Below are positions 43,377 to 54,722 of a stretch of DNA of 64,000 bases, in pieces. Both the position numbers and the translations under genes were made by a program. The notes beneath the pieces are model-generated. The model worked only from the letters and a program-made list of their open reading frames with translations, was not told the DNA's origin and ran no database searches. Numbering within the stretch: the first letter of the stretch is position 1; each line of letters opens with the position of its first letter. The stretch is from Cyprinodon diabolis (taxonomy: Eukaryota > Chordata > Actinopteri > Cyprinodontiformes > Cyprinodontidae). The stretch covers positions 1,743,710 to 1,807,709 of the forward strand of contig CM060065.1 in the NCBI GenBank assembly GCA_030533445.1, given 5' to 3'.

Positions 43377-45015
43377 TATTCAACCTTAATTTGAGCAGGT
43401 CAATAAGATGATTTGCCTTTGGAGTGAGTATTTTTACCCTTAAAATAACATAATTATATAATATGCACTTGAAATAAGAGACTGCATTTGTAATTTATTA
43501 TTTTCAATGTAAATTTTCTTGCTCCATTCGCAAAGAGTCTCAATTCAAGAACAAATGATTTATTTAGATTTCCGTTTTTTGCAGAGAATCTTTACATGTA
43601 GAGCCTCTACCAGCAAGTTATTTTTTTTAAATATTAATTTCCTGAACCAGGAAGTTATCTTTGAAGACTGGAATTTGGCATCAAACGGACATTAGAACGA
43701 CCTTCTGCAGACATGAAGAAAGAGTGAAAGCTTTTTGTATCTAGTGTTGAGGCTAACATGGTGGCCTCCTCATCTCCTCCTCTCCTGCCCCTACCAGCAT
43801 CCCACAGAGCTGGGCTGTTGTGAAAAGAACAAGTGTATTCAGTGAGGGTGCCTATTACCCCCGTGAAAGGTCTCTGAAAGGCCGCCCAACAACCCATGTC
43901 AGCACATGAAAGTGGCGATGACTGGACACTGAGCAAAATGTGTGTATGTGTGTCTTTGTGCGTCTCTATGGCCTATTGGGGAAGGGTGCCTGCACTTGAA
44001 CCGGGTCCATTCACTGGGGTTAGGGGGTCTTGTGGTCTTTAATGTGACCAGAGCAGGCCAGAATGACCTCTGTGGGACTGGCCGGCACCACAGTCTTAAT
44101 CTTCCTCCTCTCTCTTTCTCTATTCTTTTGCTTCTTCAGTGTCAAAAGGAGGTTCTGACTTTTTTCCTTCCTTTCCTTTTCTCTCTGGCCGGCCCTCCAT
44201 ATTCTTAAAGAGGCTTCAAACCAGCCAAGGAATGTCTTTGCATTTCGTCAAATCATACTCAGCTTGCTGCAATGCTGAGAAACCCCAGTGTTATTCTGGT
44301 TTATGTCATTTTAATTATTTCACTGAATCACTGTTTATTTGGCCGAAGTCGTGTGGAACTGATTTTCACTCTGACATTAGAGAAAGGGACAATAAAAGTT
44401 TGGATTCATGTTGTCCCCCCCTCCCACTGTAAACATTCAGTATGCTTTCTGCCTCTACGGTCTGGGAACGGTAGGAGCTCTTTCCTCTGTGCAATTAGAC
44501 TTTCAGGCGCTCCATCTATGGACAAATGCTTTTGATTACGTATTTGTATTTTTTATTTGTACCTTTTTTTTTTTTTTGTATACACAGTGTATAGAAAACG
44601 AAATTTTGTTTTTTACAGCTTTCATGACATTTCCATTCCATAAAGTGCTACCAGGCTCAGGCGTGTGAGGGTCGGCCCTCCTTAAATCATAGCGGCCCCA
44701 AACCTCCTCTCCTGCTGATGCTCCTACTTGTGACAGTAAATAACCGAAGGAGCTCTAGAAGTAATCCAATGCTAACTCCCTAAATGATGCATGCAGCATA
44801 TATAGCCCTTCCTTCTCATGCTCATCCTGGAGACGGTTGGCATGTGGTGTAATTTTCTATTTCTTCAAACTGTAAAATCCTTGCAACAATTAAATTATAA
44901 TAAAACTAAAAGGCTTTCTTAAAACCAAACTACGATGTTCCTCTTATATTTGGCGAATTTATGTTAAAATATTTTGCAAAAATATGTTGCAGTGCATGAT
45001 GGCATTTTGCATCTA
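43377..45015. other. No recognised gene
   Basis: Starts with the right half of the interrupted dispersed repeat. The frames at 43655-43936, 43942-44208, 44139-44432 and 44272-44668 overlap one another, and none carries a known motif. Confidence 0.3.
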
Positions 45016-45218
45016 CAGGTGCTGGTCATAAAATTAGAATATCATGAAAAAGTAGATTGATTTCAGTAATTCCATTTAAAAAGTGAAACTTGTATATTAT
45101 ATTCATACATTACATACAAACTCATATATTTCAGATGTTTATTTTGTTTAATTTTGATGATTACAAATGACAACAAATGAAAATCTCAAATTCATCATAT
45201 CAGAAAATTAGAATATTA
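45016..45218 (+). repeat. Left terminal inverted repeat of the Tc1 element
   Basis: 203 bp. Read by eye it is identical to the reverse complement of 46425-46627. Such long arms recall the IR/DR arrangement of some Tc1 elements, with the inner end (TCAGAAAATTAGAATATT) repeating the outer TAAAATTAGAATATCATG. Confidence 0.9.
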
Positions 45219-45303
45219 CTGAAGACCAATAAAAACAAAGGATTTATAGAAATGTTGGCCAACTGAAAAGTATGAACATGAAAAGTATGAGCATGTACAG
45301 CAC

Positions 45304-46308
45304 TCAGTATTTAGTTGGGCCTCCTTTGGCCTGTATTACTGCAGCAATGCGGCGTGGCATGGAGTCGATCAGTCTGTGGCACTGCTCAGGTGTTATGATA
45401 GCCCAGGTTGCTCTAATAGTGGCTTTTAGCTCTTCTGAATTGTTGGGTCTGGTGTATTGCATCTTCTTCTTCACAATACCCCATAGATTTTCTATGGGGT
45501 TAAGGTCAGGATAGTTTGCTGGCCAATTAAGAACAGGGATACCATGGTCCTTCAACCAGGTACTGGTAGCTTTGGCACTGTGTGCAGGTGCCAAGTCCTG
45601 TTGGAAAATGAAATCTGCATCTCCAAAAAGTTGGTCAGCTGCAGGAAGCATGAAGTGCTCTAAAACTTCCTGGTATGTGGCTGCGTTGACCCTGGACCTC
45701 AGAAAACACAATGGACCAACACCAGCAGATGACATGGCACCCCAAACCATCACTGACTGTGGAAACTTTACACTGGACTTCAAGCAACGTGGATGAAGTG
45801 CCTCTCTTCTTTTCCTCCAGACTCTGGGACCTTGATTTCCAAAGGAAATGCAAAATTTACTTTCATCAGAGAACATGACTTTGGACCACTCACCAGCAGT
45901 CCAGTCCTGTTTCTCTTTAGCCCAGGCAAGACGCTTCTGACGCTGTCTGTGGTTCAAGAGTGGCTTGACACAAGGAATGCGACAGCAGAAACCCATGTCT
46001 TTCATACGTCTGTGTGTGGTGGTTCTTGAAGCACTCACTCCAGCTGCAGTCCACTCTTTGTGAATCTCCCCCACATTTTTGAATGGGTTTTGTTTCACAA
46101 TCCTCTCCAGGGTGCGGTTATCTCTCTTGCTTGTACACTTTTTTCGACCACATCTTTTCCTTCCCTTCGCCTCTCTATTAATGTGCTTGGACACTGAGCT
46201 CTGTGAACAGCCAGCCTCTTTAGCGATGACCTTTTGTGTCTTGCCCTCCTTGTGCAAGGTGTCGATGGTCGTCTTTTGGACAACTGTCAAGTCAGCAGTC
46301 TTCCCCAT
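45304..46308 (-). CDS. Tc1-type transposase (DD34E)
   Basis: 334 codons from the Met that opens GKTADLTVVQKTTIDTLHKE. An in-frame Met 12 codons upstream (46344) is less likely, because family members start at the chosen one. The N-terminal paired-like DNA-binding region has two helix-turn-helix parts joined by a basic GRKRCGRKK hook in place of the usual GRPR. Catalytic Asp148 is in MFSDESKF, Asp238 in FQQDLAPAHSA, and Glu273 in PDLNPIENLWG. The 34 residues between the last two define DD34E. It cuts the element out at its inverted repeats and inserts it at TA. Length and motifs are complete. The Leu after the second Asp (usually Asn) is a deviation of unknown effect. Confidence 0.92.
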   Translation of the reverse strand: MGKTADLTVVQKTTIDTLHKEGKTQKVIAKEAGCSQSSVSKHINREAKGRKRCGRKKCTSKRDNRTLERIVKQNPFKNVGEIHKEWTAAGVSASRTTTHRRMKDMGFCCRIPCVKPLLNHRQRQKRLAWAKEKQDWTAGEWSKVMFSDESKFCISFGNQGPRVWRKRREALHPRCLKSSVKFPQSVMVWGAMSSAGVGPLCFLRSRVNAATYQEVLEHFMLPAADQLFGDADFIFQQDLAPAHSAKATSTWLKDHGIPVLNWPANYPDLNPIENLWGIVKKKMQYTRPNNSEELKATIRATWAIITPEQCHRLIDSMPRRIAAVIQAKGGPTKY

Positions 46309-46424
46309 GATTGTGTAGCCTATAGAACTAGACTGAAAGACCATTTAAAGGCTTTTGCAGGTGGTTTGAGTTAATTAGCTGATTAGAGTGTGGCACCAGG
46401 GGCCATCAATTTTGAACCTTTTCA

Positions 46425-46627
46425 CAATATTCTAATTTTCTGATATGATGAATTTGAGATTTTCATTTGTTGTCATTTGTAATCATCAAAATTAAACAAA
46501 ATAAACATCTGAAATATATGAGTTTGTATGTAATGTATGAATATAATATACAAGTTTCACTTTTTAAATGGAATTACTGAAATCAATCTACTTTTTCATG
46601 ATATTCTAATTTTATGACCAGCACCTG
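46425..46627 (-). repeat. Right terminal inverted repeat of the Tc1 element
   Basis: Mirror of 45016-45218, with no difference seen. Inner and outer copies of an AAAATTAGAATAT core lie about 180 bp apart, as expected for paired transposase-binding sites. Confidence 0.9.
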
Positions 46628-46631
46628 TAAA

Positions 46632-47474
46632 GTAAGGGCGTGCAAAATAATCGTCATGACGATACATCGCGATTCTAAATTTTGTGATCTACTGCATCGA
46701 TTCTTGAAGGCAAGAGTCGATTATAAAAAAAAAGAACAAATAAAATACATGAATGGTTGGCGCACATCAGCCAAACCAAGTGGAATACAACTTCCAGTCC
46801 AGCAGATGTCGCTGCGGATGTGTTGACGCCCGCTGCTTTGTGTCACAAGCATTTCCAGCCGTGTGATACTGAGACGAGTCATGTGAAATAAAACATGGAG
46901 GACACTATGAAAATTCGCCCCGCGGCTCCATCACATTTCAAGTCAGATGCTTGGATGCATTTTGGCTTTAAAAACAAAGAAGGTAAAAACGAAATTGATA
47001 TGATGCACGTCATTTGCAAAAGGAGAAATATACATTTGAATGTTTTCGTTTCATTGGTTTAAAGGACCACTGAGGCCCTGTAAACGGCTCTGATTATCCT
47101 TATTTTGTTCTTTTAAGTTTGATGAATCCTAAGATCTTTTTGTCAGTGTGTCCACGCCAGTAATAGTAATATTTGTGTCCAGTATTTGTTTAATGGCAAC
47201 ACCTCCAAAAGTCGTTTCAATAAATACAGCTATTTATGAATCAGTTGCTTTCAGTTATGCATCAATTGAAGACACGATCCAGATCACACCCAGCCAGTCA
47301 GCCACTGGTAAGGGCTGGATCTTTTTCTTACAGTGTTCAGTGAAAATATCGCAACGCATCGCAATGCATCGCAATATTTCAAGTATCGTGATGCATCGTG
47401 ATAGAATCGCATCGTGGCATGTGAATCGTGATTCGAATCGAATCATAACTTCTTTGCCAATACCCACCCCTAAT
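46632..47474 (+). mobile_element. Remnant of a hAT-like element with ATCG-rich ends
   Basis: The ends AAGGGCGTGCAAAATAATCG (left) and the inverse of TTAGGGGTGGGTATTGGC (right), together with subterminal ATCGTGAT/ATCGCAAT repeats at 46650-46700 and 47345-47450, match a common fish hAT organisation. The interior keeps only a fragment of the transposase N-terminus. Confidence 0.6.
46895..47062 (+). pseudogene. BED-finger fragment of a hAT transposase
   Basis: 55 codons opening with MEDTMKIRPA. The stretch SHFKSDAWMHFGFKNKEGK...VICKRR follows the BED zinc-finger pattern of hAT/ZBED proteins (W-FGF, then C-x2-C). Only the first Cys of the pair remains (CKRR), so the finger is broken. The frame ends soon after, and no RNase-H-like core is present. 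Confidence 0.6.
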
Positions 47475-48140
47475 CAAAAGGCTAATGTCTCCTGTCTTAC
47501 CTGCATTGTTGCCAGGTTGGGATGTTTCCCGATCTGGCAGTTTAGGATGGCCGTCTGGGTAAAAAATGGTTTTCTGCAGATTAATGGCTTTAGAGAGCAA
47601 TAGACTTTGGTTCAAATTGGGCGAGCTTTCGTATATCCAGGCGATTTATCAATATTTTCTGGGCTGGAAAACGTGAGTCAGTGACATCTGGCAACCCTGC
47701 TGATGTGGTGAGCGTGGACGTTACGCATCATCAGTAGTCACTGTGGCGTCCATGTTAATAACCAAAGCCAGTAAAACCGGATTGCTGAAGTCTTGGTGAT
47801 GGTTGTCATGTGATGCTTCAAGATAGATCGGTTAATCCGCACTGTGGATTCGTATTGAGTTTCACATTTGGGAAGCACACGTTTGACTGGGCTTCTATTT
47901 TATTTATTTTTTTAGGGGGGAAGGGGATCCAAAAGTGGGCCGGTGTAGATGGAAACGTGCCAGGGTCGAAAATCGTTCCCAGTCTGGGCCTAAGTGCAGC
48001 AGTGATCAAATGTAAACAGTTTGGGAGAAAAAACATGGAGCAAAGAAAACACATTGATCTGGAAGTTCAGAGCATTGATATATATGGAGCGAATCTGCAG
48101 TATGTTGGTTTGGTTTTATCAATGTGATGCACAGTCTGTG
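47475..48140. other. No recognised gene
   Basis: Unrecognised frames on both strands at 47810-48127. No family match is seen. Confidence 0.3.
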
Positions 48141-48144
48141 ATTT

Positions 48145-48575
48145 AGAGTTTATCCAACATTCATCAGTCTGATGGCGGTGGGGAAGAAGCTGCTGCAGAA
48201 CCTGCTGGTCCTGCATTGAATGCTGTGAAGCCTCTTCCCAGAGGGCAGCAGGGAGAACAGTCCATGGTGGGGGGGTGAGGGGTCATTGATGATGTCACAG
48301 GCTCGGGACACGCAGCGCTGGGATGAAATGTCTTTAATGGAGGGAAGAGGAGCCCCCATGATCCTCTCTGCTGTTCTCACCTTCTTCCAGTCTGAGGCGC
48401 TGCAGCCTCCACACCACACAGTGAGACAGCTGCTCAGAACGCTCTCTATGGTGCTTCTGGAGAAGGTGGGGAGGACCAGGCTGTTATCTCTGCACCACCA
48501 GCTGCTCCACCTCCTCTCTGTAGTCCAGGTCGTTGTCGTCTCTGATGAGGCCCACCACCGTGGTGTCGTCTGCAA
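48145..48575 (-). pseudogene. Rex1/Babar-like LINE C-terminal fragment
   Basis: The minus strand encodes SRSTIESVLSSCLTVWCGG, KVRTAERIMGAPLPSIKDI, RCVSRACDIINDPSPPHHGLF and SLLPSGKRLHSIQCRTSRF, the usual end of this LINE protein, in one frame down to NVG. Upstream, the palm region (DDTTVVGLIRDDN) is shortened and out of frame. It is closely related to, but not the same copy type as, 25266-27130. Confidence 0.75.
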
Positions 48576-49886
48576 AACACAAACAAAAGAAACAGTAAAG
48601 CGTAGCTTTATTGCAGCCAGGTTATTAAATATATGCATCATAAATGAAGAATTCCTCCACAAAGATGCATGTTCTTCACTTCCACAGAAGCTACAGTATC
48701 TTCAGCTTAGGAAGCGTTATATGAATTGACTTGCCGAAGAGAATGACCTGCAGCTTTGGACCAGCACCGCTCACTATCCTAAACACAGCAACAACCTGAC
48801 ACAGAAGGTCTTCCCACCAGAGGACATGTGGTTTGAGATAAAGATTGATTTGTAAATCACATATTTAGTTTGCAAACTAAATATTAAATTTGCAAACTTG
48901 TTCTTGTGCTTTATTGGCGGTTGGCAAAAACTTCAGTCGTGCTGCCAGTGATTGGTATAAAGTTTGGCAAATGATGGATTAACATTTAAATGAGCTACAA
49001 TATCATCATTCTATTAAACAATGTGTATCTTTTGCCTTCTAAATCTATTTGCAATATATCAGACTTGTTTATTCAGTCCTGATGGGCACAGTTTGCACAA
49101 AAAACAACAATTGTTCTTTCTGCTGTAGCTGTCATAAAAAGTCCAATAGACGTCATCAGAGAGTCCCTGACAGGAACCATCACAGCAAATCCATGATTAC
49201 ATCTATCAGATGCTCTAAGGTACATTTTTATCTAACTGAACTACTGTAGTTGCTTTTTAAACGGTTCCTGGAAGCAGAGGTGCAGCCAAACCATTGTAAT
49301 AATGGCGTCCAGGCAGTAACCAATGCACACTGAGGGGGGGCTGAAAGCGGCGCCAGAACCTCAGGGTCAATTTACAGGAACAAACACAACATTCATATTT
49401 TCTAATTAAAGACCAACTCTACTTTCCTACAGTCTTTGCTAACAAATAGACGCATTTATTTAAACATTCATGCTGTCGAAATTAAAGGTGTAGAGGAGAA
49501 AATTCTTTCAGGTTAGAGTTCTGGGACGAACATCCTATTCATTGACATTACTTCCCTACTTTTATCAATAATTGTTCTGCATAAGGTTAATATTTACTAA
49601 ATTAAATGGATTATTATTATTAAATTAGTTATTTATCTCTGATTTCATTGAAGACTCCATGGTGACTTGCAGAGATGTGATTTTCTATTTACCCCACAAG
49701 ATAAAATCTAGTTCTGAAAAGAGCAGGAATTCTGGATTTATCGTCTTTAATGTTAGTTTATTGATTAACATCATTACCAGTAACTGTTAACTTATGAACA
49801 ATTAAAATTAAAATTATAAATAAGTTAGAGCATTTCACTTGAGAGTAAAACTGTTGCCACCGTCTGCATTACAGTGAAAAACTGGT
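48576..49886. other. No recognised gene
   Basis: AT-rich, with a TTTAGTTTGCAAACTAAA palindrome near 48865-48885. It runs up to the edge of the 33-bp satellite with no transition sequence. Confidence 0.35.
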
Positions 49887-52800
49887 AGGGGTGGCCAATG
49901 ATTGGCTGAGGGTGGCCACAGGGGTGGCCAATGATTGGCTGAGGGTGGCTACAGGGGTGGCCAATGATTGTCTGAGGGTGGCCACAGGGGTGGCCAATGA
50001 TTGGCTGAGGGTGGCCACAGGGGTGGCCAATGATTGGCTGAGGGTTGCTACAGGGGTGGCCAATGATTGGCTGAGGGTGGCCACAGGGGTGGCCAATGAT
50101 TGGCTGAGGGTGGCTACAGGGGTGGCCAATGATTGGCTGAGGGTGGCTACAGGGGTGGCCAATGGCTGAGGGTGGCCACAGGGGTGGCCAATTATTGGCT
50201 GAGGGTGGCCACAGGGGTGGCCAATGATTGGCTGAGGGTGGCCACAGGGGTGGCCAATGATTGGCTGAGGGTGGCCACAGGGGTGGCCAATGATTGGCTG
50301 AGGGTTGCTACAGGGGTGGCCAATGATTGGCTGAGGGTGGCCACAGGGGTGGCCAATGATTGGCTCAGGGTGGCTACAGGGGTGGCCAATGGCTGAGGGT
50401 GGCCACAGGGGTGGCCAATGATTGGCTGAGGGTGGCTACAGGGGTGGCCAATGGCTGAGGGTGGCCACAGGGGTGGCCAATGATTGGCTGAGGGCTGCTA
50501 CAGGGGTGGCCAATTATTGGCTGAGGGTGGCCACAGGGGTGGCCAATGATTGGCTGAGGGTGGCTACAGGGGTGGCCAATGATTGGCTGAGGGTGGCCAC
50601 AGGGGTGGCCAATGATTGGCTGAGGGTGGCTACAGGGGTGGCCAATGGCTGAGGGTGGCCACAGGGGTGGCCAATGATTGGCTGAGGGTGGCTACAGGGG
50701 TGGCCAATGATTGGCTGAGGGTGGCTACAAGGGTGGCCAATGATTGGCTGAGGGTGGCTACAGGGGTGGCCAATGGTTGGCTGAGGGTGGCCACAGGGGT
50801 GGCCAATCATTGGCTGAGGGTGGCTACAGGGGTGGCCAATGGCTGAGGGTTGCCACAGGGGTGGCCAATGATTGGCTGAGGGTGGCCACAGGGGTGGCCA
50901 ATGATTGGCTGAGGGTGGCCACAGGGGTGGCCAATGGCTGAGGGTGGCCACAGGGGTGGCCAATGATTGGCTGAGGGTGGCTACAGGGGTGGCCAATGAT
51001 TGGCTGAGGGTGGCTACAGGGGTGGCCAATGATTGGCTGAGGGCTGCTACAGGGGTGGCCAATGATTGGCTGAGGGTGGCTACAGGGGTGGCCAATGATT
51101 GGCTGAGGGTGGCCACAGGGGTGGCCAATGATTGGCTGAGGGTGGCTACAGGGGTGGCCAATGGCTGAGGGTGGCCACAGGGGTGGCCAATGATTGGCTG
51201 AGGGTGGCTACAAGGGTGGCCAATGATTGGCTGAGGGTGGCTACAGGGGTGGCCAATGGTTGGCTGAGGGTGGCCACAGGGGTGGCCAATGATTGGCTGA
51301 GGGTGGCTACAGGGGTGGCCAATGGCTGAGGGTGGCCACAGGGGTGGCCAATGATTGGCTGAGGGTGGCTACAGGGGTGGCCAATGATTGGCTGAGGGTG
51401 GCTACAGGGGTGGCCAATGATTGGCTGAGGGCTGCTACAGGGGTGGCCAATGATTGGCTGAGGGTGGCTACAGGGGTGGCCAATGATTGGCTGAGGGTGG
51501 CTACAGGGGTGGCCAATGATTGGCTGAGGGTGGCCACAGGGGTGGCCAATGATTGGCTGAGGGCTGCTACAGGGGTGGCCAATTATTGGCTGAGGGTGGC
51601 CACAGGGGTGGCCAATGATTGGCTGAGGGTGGCTACAGGGGTGGCCAATGATTGGCTGAGGGTGGCCACAGGGGTGGCCAATGATTGGCTGAGGGTGGCT
51701 ACAGGGGTTGGCAATGATTGGCTGAGGGTGGCTACAAGGGTGGCCAATGATTGGCTGAGGGTGGCTACAGGGGTGGCCAATGGTGGGCTGAGGGTGGCCA
51801 CAGGGGTGGCCAATCATTGGCTGAGGGTGGCTACAGGGGTGGCCAATGGCTTAGGGTTGCCACAGGGGTGGCCAATGATTGGCTGAGGGCTGCTACAGGG
51901 GTGGCCAATGATCTGCTCAGGGTGGCCACAGGGGTGGCCAATGATTGGCTGAGGGTGGCTACAGGGGTTGCCTAGGATTGGCTGAGGGTGGCCACAGGGG
52001 TGGCCAATGATTGGCTGAGGGTGGCTACATGGGTGGCCAATGGCTGAGGGTGGCCACAGGGGTGGCCAATGATTGGCTGAGGGTGGCTACAGGGGTGGCC
52101 AATGATTGGCTGAGGGTGGCTACAGGGGTGGCCAATGATTGGCTGAGGGCTGCTACAGGGGTGGCCAATGATTGGCTGAGGGTGGCTACAGGGGTTGCCA
52201 ATGATTGGCTGAGGGTGGCCACAGGGGTGGCCAATGATTGGCTGAGGGTGGCTACAGGGGTGGCCAATGGCTGAGGGTGGCCACAGGGGTGGCCAATGAT
52301 TGGCTGAGGGTGGCTACAGGGGTGGCCAATGGCTGAGGGTGGCCACAGGGGTGGCCAATGATTGGCTGAGGGTGGCTACAGGGGTTGGCAATGATTGGCT
52401 GAGGGTGGCTACAAGGGTGGCCAATGATTGGCTGAGGGTGGCTACAGGGGTGGCCAATGGTGGGCTGAGGGTGGCCACAGGGGTGGCCAATCATTGGCTG
52501 AGGGTGGCTACAGGGGTGGCCAATGGCTTAGGGTTGCCACAGGGGTGGCCAATGATTGGCTGAGGGCTGCTACAGGGGTGGCCAATGATCTGCTGAGGGT
52601 GGCCACAGGGGTGGCCAATGATTGGCTGAGGGCTGCTACAGGGGTGGCCAATTATTGGCTGAGGGTGGCCACAGGGGTGGCCAATGATTGGCTGAGGGTG
52701 GCTACAGGGGTGGCCAATGATTGGCTGAGGGTGGCCACAGGGGTGGCCAATGATTGGCTGAGGGTGGCTACAGGGGTTGGCAATGATTGGCTGAGGGTGG

Positions 52801-54722
52801 CTACAAGGGTGGCCAATGATTGGCTGAGGGTGGCTACAGGGGTGGCCAATGGTGGGCTGAGGGTGGCCACAGGGGTGGCCAATCATTGGCTGAGGGTGGC
52901 TACAGGGGTGGCCAATGGCTTAGGGTTGCCACAGGGGTGGCCAATGATTGGCTGAGGGCTGCTACAGGGGTGGCCAATGATCTGCTCAGGGTGGCCACAG
53001 GGGTGGCCAATGATTGGCTGAGGGTGGCTACAGGGGTTGCCTAGGATTGGCTGAGGGTGGCCACAGGGGTGGCCAATGATTGGCTGAGGGTGGCTACATG
53101 GGTGGCCAATGGCTGAGGGTGGCCACAGGGGTGGCCAATGATTGGCTGAGGGTGGCTACAGGGGTGGCCAATGATTGGCTGAGGGTGGCTACAGGGGTGG
53201 CCAATGATTGGCTGAGGGCTGCTACAGGGGTGGCCAATGATTGGCTGAGGGTGGCTACAGGGGTTGCCAATGATTGGCTGAGGGTGGCCACAGGGGTGGC
53301 CAATGATTGGCTGAGGGTGGCTACAGGGGTGGCCAATGGCTGAGGGTGGCCACAGGGGTGGCCAATGATTGGCTGAGGGTGGCTACAGGGGTGGCCAATG
53401 GCTGAGGGTGGCCACAGGGGTGGCCAATGATTGGCTGAGGGTGGCTACAGGGGTTGGCAATGATTGGCTGAGGGTGGCTACAAGGGTGGCCAATGATTGG
53501 CTGAGGGTGGCTACAGGGGTGGCCAATGGTGGGCTGAGGGTGGCCACAGGGGTGGCCAATCATTAGGCTGAGGGTGGCTACAGGGGTGGCCAATGGCTTA
53601 GGGTTGCCACAGGGGTGGCCAATGATTGGCTGAGGGCTGCTACAGGGGTGGCCAATGATCTGCTGAGGGTGGCCACAGGGGTGGCCAATGATTGGCTGAG
53701 GGTGGCTACAGGGGTTGCCTAGGATTGGCTGAGGGTGGCCACAGGGGTGGCCAATGATTGGCTGAGGGTGGCTACATGGGTGGCCAATGGCTGAGGGTGG
53801 CCACAGGGGTGGCCAATGATTGGCTGAGGGTGGCTACAGGGGTGGCCAATGATTGGCTGAGGGTGGCTACAGGGGTGCCCAATGATTGGCTGAGGGCTGC
53901 TACAGGGGTGGCCAATGATTGGCTGAGGGTGGCTACAGGGGTTGCCAATGATTGGCTGAGGGTGGCCACAGGGGTGGCCAATGATTGGCTGAGGGTGGCT
54001 ACAGGGGTGGCCAATGGCTGAGGGTGGCCACAGGGGTGGCCAATGATTGGCTGAGGGTGGCTACAAGGGTGGCCAATGATTGGCTGAGGGTGGCTACAGG
54101 GGTGGCCAATGGTTGGCTGAGGGTGGCCACAGGGGTGGCCAATGATTGGCTGAGGGTGGCTACAGGGGTGGCCAATGATTGGCTGAGGGTGGCCACAGGG
54201 GTGGCCAATGATTGGCTGAGGGTGGCTACAGGGGTGGCCAATGATTGGCTGAGGGTGGCTACAGGGGTGGCCAATGATTGGCTGAGGGCTGCTACAGGGG
54301 TGGCCAATGATTGGCTGAGGGTGGCTACAGGGGTGGCCAATGATTGGCTGAGGGCTGCTACAGGGGTGGCCAATGATTGGCTGAGGGTGGCTACAGGGGT
54401 GGCCAATGATTGGCTGAGGTTGGCTACAGGGGTGGCCAATGATTGGCTGAGGGTGGCTACAGGGGTGGCCAATGATTGGCTGAGGGCTACTACAGGGGTG
54501 GCCAATGATTGGCTGAGGGTGGCCACAGGGGTGGCCAATGATTGGCTGAGGGCTGCTACAGGGGTGGCCAATGATTGGCTGAGGGTGGCTACAGGGGTGG
54601 CCAATGATTGGCTGAGGGTGGCCACAGGGGTGGTTAATGATTGGCTTTGGGTGGCCACAGGGGTGGCCAATGATTGGCTTAGGGTGGCTACAGGGGTGGC
54701 CAATGATTGGCTGAGGGTGGCG
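49887..54722 (+). repeat. 33-bp tandem satellite with a CCAAT palindrome in each unit
   Basis: About 145 units by length. The unit is GCCAATGATTGGC followed by TGAGGGTGGCYACAGGGGTG (33 bp). The 13-base first part is a perfect palindrome and presents CCAAT on both strands with flanks matching the NF-Y consensus. Shorter units lack four bases of the palindrome (GCCAATGGC) and introduce an in-frame TGA, so the long open frames on both strands are by-products of a period divisible by three. Variant units recur at long intervals (see findings), showing higher-order duplication. Confidence 0.97.

Larger units (their letters stand above)
45016..46627 (-). mobile_element. Tc1-type transposon, apparently complete
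   Basis: 1612 bp flanked by TA dinucleotides (45014-45015 and 46628-46629), the obligatory Tc1/mariner target. The ends start CAGGTGCTGGTCATAAAATT and are inverted repeats of about 203 bp. It contains one uninterrupted transposase gene. It has inserted at the left edge of an older hAT remnant. Confidence 0.95.

Noticed and set aside
46308..46344. Upstream Met of the Tc1 transposase as the start
   Set aside because: Family members begin at the Met of the MGKTADLT segment. The extra 12 residues look like translated leader sequence.
49887..54722. Possible CRISPR array (regular repeats)
   Set aside because: There are no unique spacers; the whole 33-bp unit repeats head to tail. The surrounding DNA is vertebrate transposon sequence.
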